The position numbers were made by a program, and so were the translations under genes. From NCBI GenBank assembly GCA_949358305.1, contig OX442315.1:23090427-23154426 (forward strand): a DNA stretch of 64,000 nucleotides. The letters are read 5' to 3'. Positions 23,501-35,000 of the stretch are shown here, piece by piece. Below the pieces are notes generated by a model, which ran no database searches, was not told where the DNA came from, and was given only the letters and a program-made list of their open reading frames with translations. Numbering within the stretch: the stretch's first letter is position 1; every line of letters starts with the position of its first letter. This stretch comes from Strigamia acuminata (lineage: Eukaryota > Arthropoda > Chilopoda > Geophilomorpha > Linotaeniidae).

Positions 23501-26500
23501 CTAATTTAAAAAAAAAATCATTATTTTTTGATTTATTGTGAGTTTTATAAATTATTAAAGTGAAAACAATTCTAAGTTTTGAGAGTCTGCGAAGGAAAGA
23601 TAGTTGTTGGTTGTTCATCTTGGCAGCTAATTAGAATTGCAATATGATCGTAGCCATGAACTTGAGGTCAGTTAGAGTCCTCTCAAAAAGAAGGCAATGT
23701 CCGTTACACTGAAAGGCTTTTAACCATCGTTTCTGTAATTCTCTGCCACTTAAAACTGACTAGTGTTTATTTACTGGTGAATCCTTTGGGGGTTTCGGAT
23801 GGGCTAAGAAGTGGTTGAGAAAGGACAAAATGCTGATTATCTCAAAGCAATTTATTTTGAGGAGTAAAATGCAAACAAGGGAGCCCGAAAATTTATTGAT
23901 GAATAAAATAAATAGAATATGTTATTGGTTGCATTATTTTATTTTTAGTTTAAAGAAAAAGAAACACAAGTCACTAAAATTGATAATTCAAGGCATCATT
24001 TTGACAAGTTTATTTTATTTTCTACCCTTATGATTACATTAGGTGCTTTCTACTATGTTGTTTCTTAAGTATCGCTTGTGGAGGTTTTTCATGTCCAAAA
24101 TATGATGAACACAAGTATTTTTTATGTCAGAAAAGTGTCACAACATGGGTTTAAGACTGAGGAACGCCTTTTTAGGTGTAGTTTGCTGCCTTCCTGCTTA
24201 ATCACTGCACAAACAATAAAATACACAGGTCACGGGATCTTAACTCACGGGAAGCTTGTAAATGCCACATGGGAAATGTATCGATGGGTCTGCTTCGGTG
24301 TGTCTGGGGGATTTGTAACTTAAATAATAAAGCATGGTTTAAGATATAAAGTAGAAAGAAAAAAGTATTTATTCTTGGTAGCTTACATAATTTATACAAA
24401 ATAAAATAAAAGTAGAATTTCACTTTGTTCTTACATCACACGCTTGTGCTTCAATCAATATGTATTCATTGAATAAAAAGTGACTACAGAAAAGCAGGTT
24501 GAATATGAAATGCCAATCAAAGCACGTTGTAAAGTCACAGAAAGACAAATCAGGCTCACAACCTTTAATACAGCATTTACCATATTCATTGCTTGGTTTC
24601 ATGAAATAAATGAACCTAACATTGATGTCATCGAACCTATAAAAATTAAAAAAATTGAAGTTATTTTTTGGTTTGGTTTGCTCGAGCCATCACAAACTCA
24701 AAATGTCAATCATGTGGAAATGTCAAAATGGGTAGGAACAAAAAAGAAGAAAAAAAGTAATCCGCACAGTCGTTTTTAAGTCTCTTCACGGCGTTGACTT
24801 ATTTGAAAATAACGTTATTTCCTGCTTCGAAAAATAATGCGAGAAGAGCAACAAAGTGAAAACGTTTTGAACGAGCCTTTTATTATTACTGTCTTTTTAA
24901 TGCAAGATTAATAATTCAGCTCAATAATAATTCATCGTGAAACAGGGGTATTGTTGTTGGATTGACGTGAACCCATTGACAATTTGGCTAATGGGGCCTG
25001 CGGTTCGATTCCCAGTGCTGGTTTCCTTCTGGTTCCGGACTGCGTGTTTTTTCCTTCTTTTACCAGCCATGTTGTGAATTAATGATGTCAATTTAGTTTC
25101 ACGTTGATAAACGAACAATACCCTTTCTTGTCGATGTTAATTAAAGTTAGGCTGTAGTATGAGATTGGCTGAAATAAATTGACACGTTGAGATGGGTCCA
25201 TCTCTCTCTCTCTCTCTGTCGATCCATTCCATTCACGTATTTATGAATGTGTAACGCACTAAAGAGATTGTCAATAGAAATGTAGCGTATTGGCAGAAAT
25301 GTAGGTGTTTGCTCTAGCAGTTTATAATTTATATGATGGCATGAAGAATTCCCAATGGAGGCTGCGGTTGCAATTAAAGTGTTAAATGCGGAGCTTGTAC
25401 GATTTTTCCTTAATTCAAGTGCATTAATGCAGCGTCAGTGAGGCGATGTGTGATTGGGGGAGAGAGATGAAGCTCCTTGTCATTTCATTCGGAGACTTAA
25501 TATTTTAAAGTAGGCAAGATTCACGCTCAATTTAATTTGTCATTTCATTGTGTTAAGTTTTGTTTTGCAGTGGAATGATTTGACGGGAAATACTGTTGGG
25601 TCGAAGCGAGAGGAAAAGGTTTGCATTTCTCTCTTGTTTATGTGCAATTGAATAATATTTTTCCGTTTAAAAAAGAAAGTAAAAGCAAAACAAAAAAAAA
25701 AACAGAGAGTTGGCATTGAAGTGGAAAAAATATCGGACAAATTTATCATTACGCCATTTTTCTTTGTCTCTGATGAGCCGTGTGTCATTTTGATTTGCAC
25801 TTGACTGCGTTTTCTTCACGTCGTCAAGGTTTTGGTTTGAAGTTTTTCCCTTTGTCTTGTTTTGCGCACATGCGAGATAATGGGGGAGTTGTGCCGCGTG
25901 TCTGTCTTTTGCTGAGAAAAGGAAACGGGACGATCGCCTGGCATTTGCCTACCGCTTGTTTGTGCAATATATCGAACAAAAAAAGTGTGAAATTCAATTG
26001 AATCGTCGTGGTTTGAAAATTGCTAACTTCGCTTCACTGCCTGTTTTCGTCGTTTGAATGTTACATGTCTTCTTGTCATGCATGGCTGTGCGCCTCCAGA
26101 ATGATGATCAACTCAGCCACCCATGATTCGCTCTGCTTTTCACTCTTATTTTGCTCACCTTATGTTTAAGAATGAAGATGATTTTCTCAGGTTAATAAGT
26201 CTTTATTTTTATTTCGCCTTTTAGACGTTTTCGGGTTGAGTTGAAAATAAAAGGAACAATGTTCTGAATAACAGTTAAATATTATGGAAGAAAATGTAAA
26301 ATTTATGTTGCTTTGATTTATGGATTTTTTTTTTTCGTGGCGGTCAATTTTAGTCAAATAAAATAAAAATAAAAATAAAAATTCGTAAATGGTTTTGTTA
26401 TGGATTTCGGTGACCACAAAAGGAAACAAATACATTAATTTTTTGTTGTTGTTTTGAAATAGAAGGAATAAATTGAAAATTGACGACAGTGTTTACAAAT

Positions 26501-27663
26501 TTAAAGTAAACATTTATTATTGAGTTTGCGATGTAAGCTAAATCGTACAATGTTCATTTGTTATGATTTGAAAATTGTTTATGCAATTTAAATTTTTCAA
26601 TGCAGCACTTATAGATTTATATCAGTAATCACAACAAAGTTAAACTTAATCTTCGAAACGAAAGTCAAAATGGCGATCAAAGTGCTTATTTAGCGGCACT
26701 TAAGTTGTAATGGTGGCAATTGAATATTTAATTGCGTTTATGTAGTATAGTGAAGAGCATGTTAAAACTAAAATAAAAAATACTTCCTAAATTATTTAAT
26801 GAGCTGTACATACTACGAACTATATTAGTTTTTAATACATTTATTAGACGCGAATATTTCCCAACAAATTTTTTATTTCAAAAATTTCTTTGTTTCTAAT
26901 TTCGTTGTTTTTTTTTCCTATTGAAAATACGAGTTAAAAAGAAAAAAAGATCCTATTTTTATCAATAATAATGTAAAAGCCGTGTTTGGCCAGTAATTTG
27001 GATTTATTTCACAGTAATTTGATAAATTGACTTAAAAGTTTGCTTTCTACGAGAATACAAGACTTCTTGCAATGAAACATGTTGTTGTTTGTAGAGAAAA
27101 TTTCTCCGTAATCTCATGTTAGTATTTTTACTGCTTAATAAGAAAGATAAAGCCATTTTGAACATACCTGCAATATAGATAAAACAATTTTTTTGTTTAT
27201 CCTGCTGGCTTTTGCTTATCTGTGCAACAAATGCATATAATAGTTTTCTTTCATGCAACATATATCTGTTTCATGGAGATATCTTAATGATGTTGTGTTT
27301 TCCGTTCACTAAAAGGTCAACCCCATGCACACATTTGAAGCGTAAACAAGCAGTATATCATTTAGAAGTCAAGATAACATTATTGTCATTGGACAATTTC
27401 ACCGCACCCGATAACTACAATACGACATCATTTTAAACTCCCTTTTTTTTAATTGAAATTTTTCCGACGGTTTTAAATTTCGATTAACATTTTCAAAAAA
27501 AAATGGGGGAAAAAAATGCAGATAGGGCTAGTTTTTCAGCTTTCTTTTTTTGCTTGTTATCGTGTAAGCATATTTACCTTTTTATTCTATATTACTTGTA
27601 TCTATGGTATTTGGTGTTTTTTTCTCTTGGTTTTGGCACTTATCCGTAGTGCTGTCATTCCAG
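20534..27663 (+). other. intron, no gene supported
   Basis: AT-rich intron. It contains a (TC)n tract at 25199-25217 and a lone GGTTCGATTCC (tRNA B-box-like word) near 25003 without a matching A box or cloverleaf. The frame at 24480-24779 (99 codons, starting with GTG) has ordinary composition but no recognisable domain. Confidence 0.5.
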
Positions 27664-27873
27664 ACTCGCCAAAGCTCAAATAAATGGTTTGGCGCCTCGC
27701 AACAAAAAGCCAGTGTGGAAAAGACAAGGGCGGTAGTGCGATGGAAGGGATGGTGGAGCCAGTGGACGTGGTATAGTTGCCCGAGGCGGTTGGAAAAGGG
27801 GTGGTTTGGCCTGCTTGTTGGATTTCCCAATTGATGGGGCCCTTGGCGAGCGGCAGTGGTCCCACAGATCGAG
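27664..27873 (+). pseudogene. GC-rich exon-like block with interrupted RGG-type frame
   Basis: The acceptor is CTGTCATTCCAG (to 27663) and the donor GTAATG starts at 27874. Between them are 210 bases, much richer in G and C than the flanks. In one frame it reads APRNKKPVWKRQGR, a TAG (27734-27736), then CDGRDGGASGRGIVARGGWK and onward, resembling an RGG/RG-rich RNA-binding segment broken by one stop. In the phase required by TIAR it reads 56 codons and stops at 27834. It could be a relic, a poison exon or chance in a GC-rich patch. No parent gene is recognised. Confidence 0.22.
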
Positions 27874-28921
27874 GTAATGGTGGATAAAAAAAATGTTAGA
27901 TTCCACCTCTCTCCTTCCTTCCTCCCCTTTGGCAAAGCCCACTCGTTTCTTTACCGTGTTGGCAAAACTTGATTATGACTTGGGTGGACGTTTCATTTTG
28001 AAGTTTTGCAATCAGTTGTTCCTGCGGTGGTGTTGCAAGTAGCAGCAATTGAAGGAGGTCGGCGAGAAAGCAAGGTCGTTTCGTATTGAACCAATTCGGG
28101 CTAAATAAAAGAGTGGGGGAGTTTGATGGGTATTAGAATAATGATTTTTTTTTAAGTACGTGTTTGATAAGGTCGTTAGCTCGTTGGGCGGCAGGGGAAA
28201 ATATGGGCGAGACTGGGGATGAGTTAGCACGAAGATGATTGATTGGTTGGTGTGAGCCTCGAGTAAAAGATGGGAAGAAATTAAATTAGCAGTGAAGGCC
28301 TGTGTGGCTGTCTAGTGCTAAGATGGAAAGAGAAACGAAGGCAGAGTTGAAGCAAACAACCTCGTGACCTGACCTCCTCCATTGCACACATCAAACACAG
28401 AAGGGAATGTTGGCCGTCCGCAGAGTGAGAAACATCGTTTAGCAAAGTGGCATTAAACTAAGATCACGACTTGCTCACTGCATTACTGAAGTTTCCTTAT
28501 TAATGAAGTGGCAAACAAAAGCCAGCTGGGGAATTTATTCTCGCATCTTAAATGGTGTCTTGGAACTAACTGGCTGCTTTGTTAGGAAAGATGATTAAGA
28601 TAGAGGATGAGGACGCTGGAAAAGGGGTCAGAGGATTTGATGGCGGAGAAAAGTGTTTGGAAGGTAGTAAAATAATTGGTTTAATTTTTATTGTTTTGGG
28701 TTGTGTCCAAGTCATTGAAAGTTGTTTGAATTGGTTTGAAAACTTGGATTTTTCTTTCCTTTTAGAATCAGTAATTAGCATTTTCTTTTGCAAGGAGCGT
28801 GGGGACTGGGGACTGAATTTGAAAAAAAATTGAAAAAATGAAATTGGAAAATTGGAAAATAAAAAGGGGATTGTATTACGTTTGGCTAAGTAATTTATTT
28901 AATACAAATGTCTATTTACAG
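27874..28921 (+). other. distal part of RRM1 intron before exon 4
   Basis: It contains an exon-like stretch starting after GTTAG at 28585 that reads MIKIEDEDAGKGVRGFDGGE, but its frame does not match phase 0 of exon 4. The last 25 bases before exon 4 are moderately pyrimidine-rich (ATGTCTATTTACAG). Confidence 0.5.
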
Positions 28922-29017
28922 CCCGGCAATGACCCGTACTGCTTCGTTGAGTTCACGGACCATCAATCTGCTGCTGCTGCTTTGGCTGCGATGAACAAGC
29001 GTCAGTGTTTAGGAAAG
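28922..29017 (+). CDS. TIAL1: TIAR exon 4: second half of RRM1 (RNP1)
   Basis: The acceptor is TCTATTTACAG (to 28921) and the donor GTACGT starts at 29018. It is 96 bases, phase 0 to phase 0, encoding residues 52-83: [20 protein letters not shown] then [12 protein letters not shown]. It carries the RNP1-like NDPYCFVEF (54-62, with the aromatic Tyr57 and Phe59 that stack on RNA in this family), helix 2 ([14 protein letters not shown]) and the start of the last strand (QCLGK). [10 protein letters not shown] and AAALAAMN are close to identical across animal TIA-1/TIAR. The next residues expected (E-[MVI]-K-V-N-W-A-T) are not in the following 35 kb that I could find. Confidence 0.94.
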
Positions 29018-32000
29018 GTACGTTCAACTCATTTACTTATTGCTTTTTTCTTGTTGTGGTTGTTGTTGTTGATATTTTCAAATTTTAGTTCGATTGAATG
29101 AACTGTAATTGCGCCAATAATTATTCCAACAGTGAGTTTACAGTGGTATTGATTTGTCAAAGATTTGATAATTAAAATAGCTTCGGGTTACTCCTATTGT
29201 ATTCGTAATTTATAGTAGAGAATATATATGACAATGTATATATGTTGTATGTGACAACGTAATTTAATAGATTATGTCATCAAGTTCAATTCATTCGAAT
29301 ACAACTGGTAAATGATGTTGATAGTCAATGCAAATTGAATATTTAAAGAATTAATTAATATTTATAATGAATTTTTCAAATTTGGCGGATTCAAGGGTAA
29401 AAAACCTCTAATTTAAACAAAACCTGCAGCAATTTGAAAGAAGAGAAAGTTCACGCGTGTGAAAGACCATTTTTCTTGCTGTATTTGATGAATACGCAAG
29501 GGCTAAGTAGGTGACAGCAATTGTAAAAAGAGATAAGTTTGAAAATTATGTCTCAGGTTTTTGGTCTTTAAATCTTAATAAATAAGTTTGCTCGTGCAGA
29601 AAATGTACGTTAAAAACATGTCCTGGAAAGCGATGGAGGAAGGGTTGAATTTGTTTTATTTTGTTTTTATTATCCGTACATTTAAAGAAAAAAGTGTTAA
29701 ACGTTTTATATGTGAAACACGTGGTAGATTTTGAAAGCCCTTGCAGTCAAAAATCTGTTCCTCGAGTCTCTTGAGGCAAGTTGTGTTGTTTTGAAATAGA
29801 TAAGGGGACCAACTCATTTTATATTCTTTGGCGGACGTAGGTCATTCTTTACGTTGTCTGACCTTCTTGAACTGCACTGTATTTTGTTTTGTGTGATAGC
29901 ACATAACCCGAGGGAAATGCTTTATATTTAGTGAAGTTTGTGGGGAAAAAGAGGAGTGTAGTAAACTCGAAGAAAAGGAGTAAAAAAAAATAAACATAAT
30001 AATTTTTTTTATGTTTGTGTTGTTTTTTAGGAATGTTATTTTTTTCTTGGCTTTGTAAATTAAGAGGGAGTGATTTCCGATGAAGGGAAGTTACGGGAAA
30101 GGATTATAGGTGTGTGAAATGTGCAAGTTGTTGGATATCAATGTCAGTGGTTGATATCAATCTAAGTTTCTGTCATTTCGCTTCGTGTTCGTGCAGACAG
30201 GTGACATTTTATTAACTAACGTCTACATTGGATGTCTGATGGGAGAATTTGATTAGAGAAGGTAGAGATAGTCATTTTTCATCAGCAAGTTGTAGGCGGT
30301 GAAATTGATTATTTTTTTCTCTTCTCTTCTTTTTTTTTTGCTTCTTTTCTTGCCGTTTGTGAAAAGGTGTGTTGATTTTTCAGCAGATTGAGAATTTGTG
30401 AAAAGGTGACAGGTAAGAAGATAAGAAGAAGAAAAAGAAGAAGAAGACATAAATGCAGTATTTGATGCCAGATGAAATGGAGGCTGTAAAAGGGGAAAGG
30501 TGGAATCAGATATTTGGATGAAGTAGCGGGGAAAAAATTAATATATTTTTTTTAAATCTTTGGCTATAATTATTGAAGAATTATTGAAAAATTATTGAAA
30601 AATGAAACCAAAAACATGGATTAGACGCGTTTGTGTTGTTTGTTGCATTTCCGAATGCAGGCAATGCAGCTCATGATTGATGAACGAGTATTATCAATAT
30701 GTTTGACGGTTGAAAGGCATTGCGTCTTTGTGCTTATATATATATTTTATTTTTGCACTGGGATTGCGTCGAGGCGAATGTTAAAAGAGGAGTGTTTGTG
30801 TGCGTTGTTGATTCATAGTGGCTTCTGGTGGTGTCTTGCGATTTGTCATGTGCCGAGTCCAGACGCACGAAGAGGAAAGAAATGGAAAATTGCAGTTTGT
30901 GCCGTAGTATTTTTGAGAGTTGGGTCTTTTCCCGAATTTGATTGAATTCTACTATGGCGCCAGACAATTGGATGAGCTCACCAGTGTGACAAACAATCAG
31001 CTCTTAGAAGGGGAGAGTTAGTTCTCGGATTTATAGCCACTTACCTTTTTTGTTTCCTTAGTCTTCTCTTTTCATTCTGTCTCTCGGCAAGATTTTTATT
31101 TTATTTTCCATTTCTTTTTCCATTTTTTTTTCTTTTACTAATAGTGCAACGAAGTCTTCAATTTTATGGCGTGGCTTGATAATAAGTTTGTTGCTAAAAT
31201 AAAAAGTTGGAAGGAAAAAAAGGCAATGAGTTGTTTATATTGAAAGGAAGGTTTAGGAAAAGGATGTTGATACTCTGGAAGTTAAGTCAGTAGAAGTCCT
31301 AAGATCTTCTCTTTAGTCCATTTCCTGGTGGTGGCAATTGCCTTTCTTGTCATTGTCCGTGGCCATTAGCACGGCAATTGCCCCATTGCCCACTTAGCTT
31401 CCTTTTGTTTTTTGCTCACATTTTTTGCGGTTAGTAAATTCCATAAATGCGGCTAGAAGATATACATTTTTTTCTTTATTTATTTTATACATCTAATAAT
31501 TAGAAATTGCACCGGGTTATTGAATATTGTAATTGGCGTTAATGAATTTTTTTTAAGATTAGCTTTTAAGCCAGGATTAAAACACGTTTCTTTTATAGTT
31601 ATTGTACTACTGTACAATCTAGAAATTCACTGATAAAATGCATTAGCTTGAAGCTTAGTGTTTATCCCGGGGTTGGAAATCTGTCTGACCGCAGAGAAAT
31701 TTTTTAAAGAAAAGCGTTGTACTTACAAATCCCATCGCCTTCTTGGGAATACTGTGACGTGATTCAGTCAGGGATAAAAATTACATTCTGCCAACACAAA
31801 ACCGTGGAAAAAAAAATTATTTTTTTGTTCTAGAAAACTTTTACTTTGGTGTGTAAGTGACATTTAAAAGAAGTTTTTGTTTACTTCTGTAAATTCGTAA
31901 CTAAGTAAGCTTCCATTTGTTGCAAACTTCTGTCTTTGCGAACTTTGCTCAAACTGTGCACTTAACGATCAATGTCGCTATAAAAAGGGGTTTAGAGGTT

Positions 32001-35000
32001 TTCTGCCAGCAAAGTCATCTTCAAATGAGATGCCTGCATCAAACACTGCAGTCACCATGTTTTAATTTTGCCGTCGGGTCCGCAGACCACAAAATGCGCG
32101 TGACATAGAAAAACCGTTTACCTTTTTTTTTTTTTTACTTTGAAAAAAATATTAAACCGATTCGTTTTAAGAACGAAACATCTATTGTTACGTGATTGAA
32201 TCAGAACCAATAAAACTTTTTAAAAATGTATTATTTTTATTGCGTATATCGAGTTGCCAGCTTGAGGGATTTTTGCGTTTCTTATTAAAATAATTGTTTT
32301 TTTCTCTTCTAATTAAACACTTTAAAATCATCATTTTGTAGCGACGATTGAATGTCTCGTACGAAAGAAAAAATTGATACTTGATATACTAGAATTACCC
32401 ACTTAGATTTTTTTCCCTTCTGTCACTTTATTAAAAGATTAGATCAGTAACTTATTGGAAAAGTTTTATGAAAAATTATTAGGCCAGCATTTTATCCGGA
32501 CAAGACTTGTGCGGGAGAGGAAATTTTCTGTTGTTTTCTTTATGGATCTGCCAGAAGAGGACTGAAGTTGTTATTTCCCTTGGGTCTCTTTTCTGTTGCT
32601 ATATACGGTACAGTGTGGAATGGCGTGTGTATGGGTGTGTATGTGTGTGAGCACAAAGAATTTCTTTCTCAGTATTTGGTGTTGTGTTTACGTGTGCAGA
32701 TAATGAATGTAAAAAAATTAGGAAACGAGGAAGCTTGTGATGGGTTTTTTTTTATTAAATTGTGTCAGCAATCAATAATTGATTAAAGTGCAAATTGAGC
32801 AAGACACATTGGAGGAGTTTTATTGAATTGAAATGGGATGATGTACATGTCTTGTTCTGGCAAATGTTCTCTTTTACTCACCGACCTTTCCTTGCCTCTC
32901 ACGTACGATTTAACTCTTTCCCTCGAGGATGAAAGAGACATTCGACGCCGGGTCAAGCAGGAAAGACACGTTTCTAGTTTGATGTACAAAAGAGAAGTGG
33001 GATGTTAAAAGATTAATTCAAACCTGCTTCACGTTTTGGCATTTACCAATGTGTCTCAAGTTTTTATCTTGTTGCGCAAGACTTAAATTTTTTTAACATG
33101 GGAGAGTTTTTTGTTTTGTTTTTTTCTTTGTGTTTTGCGCATTGGACAAGCAAAAAGTGTGAGAAAAGTCGAGATTTTGGTCATTCATTTGGTGATTTTG
33201 ACACGGGGTTGAACGGTATTGTTCTTTTTGTTTTGTGCATTGCATTTTGATGAAGTGCACATTTGTTGAGCCTTTTGACTAGTGTCTTGTGCGCGTCTTG
33301 GGAACTCGGAGAGCCGAGCCTGCTGTCACGATTTTCATTATAGATAAAAGGCGACGGTGATTGCCCTGTGGGTCGACTTTTCCCCTCTTCCGCTTCACGC
33401 AGGAATCAATCGGGTCGGAGACATGTGCAAACGACTATCAGTCGAATGAGAGGAGGGTTGCGGGAGGGGATCACTTCATTTCGCCAATTCAGTTGATGCG
33501 AAGGATGCCATTAGTATAACTGCCGAGGTCTTCTATCTGTCTTCAACCTGACTTATCTCGGGTCTTGACGTGAATGAACCGAGTTTGGCCTACGGATTGA
33601 AGATTTGAGATATAACAGTTGAAAAAGTTATTTTTGCGAATTAAAAAAATAGGTAGGGAGTTGGGGGTGGGATAACAGTTTGAGTTTGTTCGGGGTATTA
33701 GAAGATTGGCAAAGAACGGAAGATGTGAGATTGGAAGTGCGAAGCTCTTTTCAAGTCGCAGCGAAGGCGAGACAAGAGGAAAGGGTTCGGTTGCGTGCGC
33801 ATCCGACCACAGATTGGTGTTTCTTTTGTGCTTTACCTTAATTCATGCAAATCTGATCAATGTAATTACGGAGCTAAGTCAAGTGAATGCATAAAAGGGC
33901 TATTGACGATGAACACGAAGTGACGGCAGATTGGAGAATTGAACAGTTGACTTGTTTAGTGAAGGCGTGTGATAAAAGTGAATAGTGTGAAAGATGAGAT
34001 TTCTTTTAAAGGTGGGTTGTTAGAGCGGCGAGATAAGTTCAGCGACCCGTTGGTGTCGAGTGGAAATTAAGATCAAATGATCAGCTGTCAAGCCAGTTTG
34101 CGACTATTGATTTTATTTCTTACGACTCATTCGGCACGAGGAGAAGATCTCGTTACCCGACCATTGCGATTTCACGTCGCTGGCGCTGCCGCTGCCGCTG
34201 CCAATGGGAATAAGTGCGCTGCATTTTCGAGCCGAATATTGGCAGTAAAATAGATGAAGCGCTCGATCGATATTGATTTAAATTAGGAATTTGTAAACGT
34301 TGTTAGTGTTGTGGACGAGCAGCTTTTGACTCGTCTAAATGTGTCAATAGGAAATGGGGAGCGGGCGATTTCTCAATTGACCCAATATCCTGCCGAGTGA
34401 AAGTCCGTCGACTGAATAGTTCGAGTCGTGAATGGCGCACTGCGAGCACTGCGAGCACTTCGGATGACTGCTTTCGCTCGTCATGGAACTTTACCCCGTC
34501 TCTTCCTCCGTTTGTGTGAAGAGTAGGAGACATTTCTGATGGATCGTCTTGTTTACAATCAAAGGGTAGTGCATGTCTCTTTTGATTACAATCATATACT
34601 GACCACGATGACTTCCGTCCACTTCTTAAGAACCAACTGAACCGTGGATGCTGTCCACTAATGTTAGCTTGTAAAGGCGGCCAGAGATCGAACCGACGGC
34701 GATTTTACAAGTGTCGGTCAAGTTCAAATTTTCAAACGATTACATTTTGATTAAGCTTGATATTTTTAAAATATTGAAATTTGATTCGGGCAATTTTGGA
34801 ATGCATTTTATAAATTTTAGAAGGTGAAAATAAATATTGCTTTTTTTCTTTGTTTTCACTCAATATGTGAAGGTGACAAATCCAAAAAAATATTGGAATC
34901 GACATCTTTACTTCAAGAAATAAAACGGTAAAAGTACTACCACAAATAAATATTAATAAGAGGACAAGTGACGTTATTTCTTATATCTTTAGACTAGTTC

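Larger units (their letters stand above)
736..29017 (+). other. TIAL1: TIA-1/TIAR (Rox8-like) gene, 5' part, span of exons 1-4
   Basis: This is the gene-level entry. Exons 736-759, 825-856, 985-1081 and 28922-29017 join to 249 nt with no stop and encode 83 residues. Family knowledge: TIA-1/TIAR proteins have three RRMs and a Q-rich prion-like tail. They bind U-rich RNA, help U1 snRNP at weak 5' splice sites followed by U-runs, and repress translation in stress granules. Here only the N-terminus and RRM1 are present. The next expected segment (MKVNWAT-like linker, then RRM2 with FVGDLSPEI) was looked for downstream to 64000 and not found. The gene is therefore cut by the window edge, or the downstream exons are absent. 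The very large introns (27.8 kb inside RRM1, at least 35 kb after exon 4) are unusual beside a 345-base cluster of the first three exons. Confidence 0.85.

Noticed and set aside
24990-25035. tRNA gene or tRNA-derived SINE (GGTTCGATTCC B-box word)
   Set aside because: The T-stem pairs only with a bulge, no A box or acceptor stem is present upstream, and there is no terminator T run.
28585-28664. MIKIEDEDAGKGVRGFDGGE as an alternative first exon to exon 4
   Set aside because: Its donor leaves phase 1 while exon 4 needs phase 0, so it cannot join in frame.
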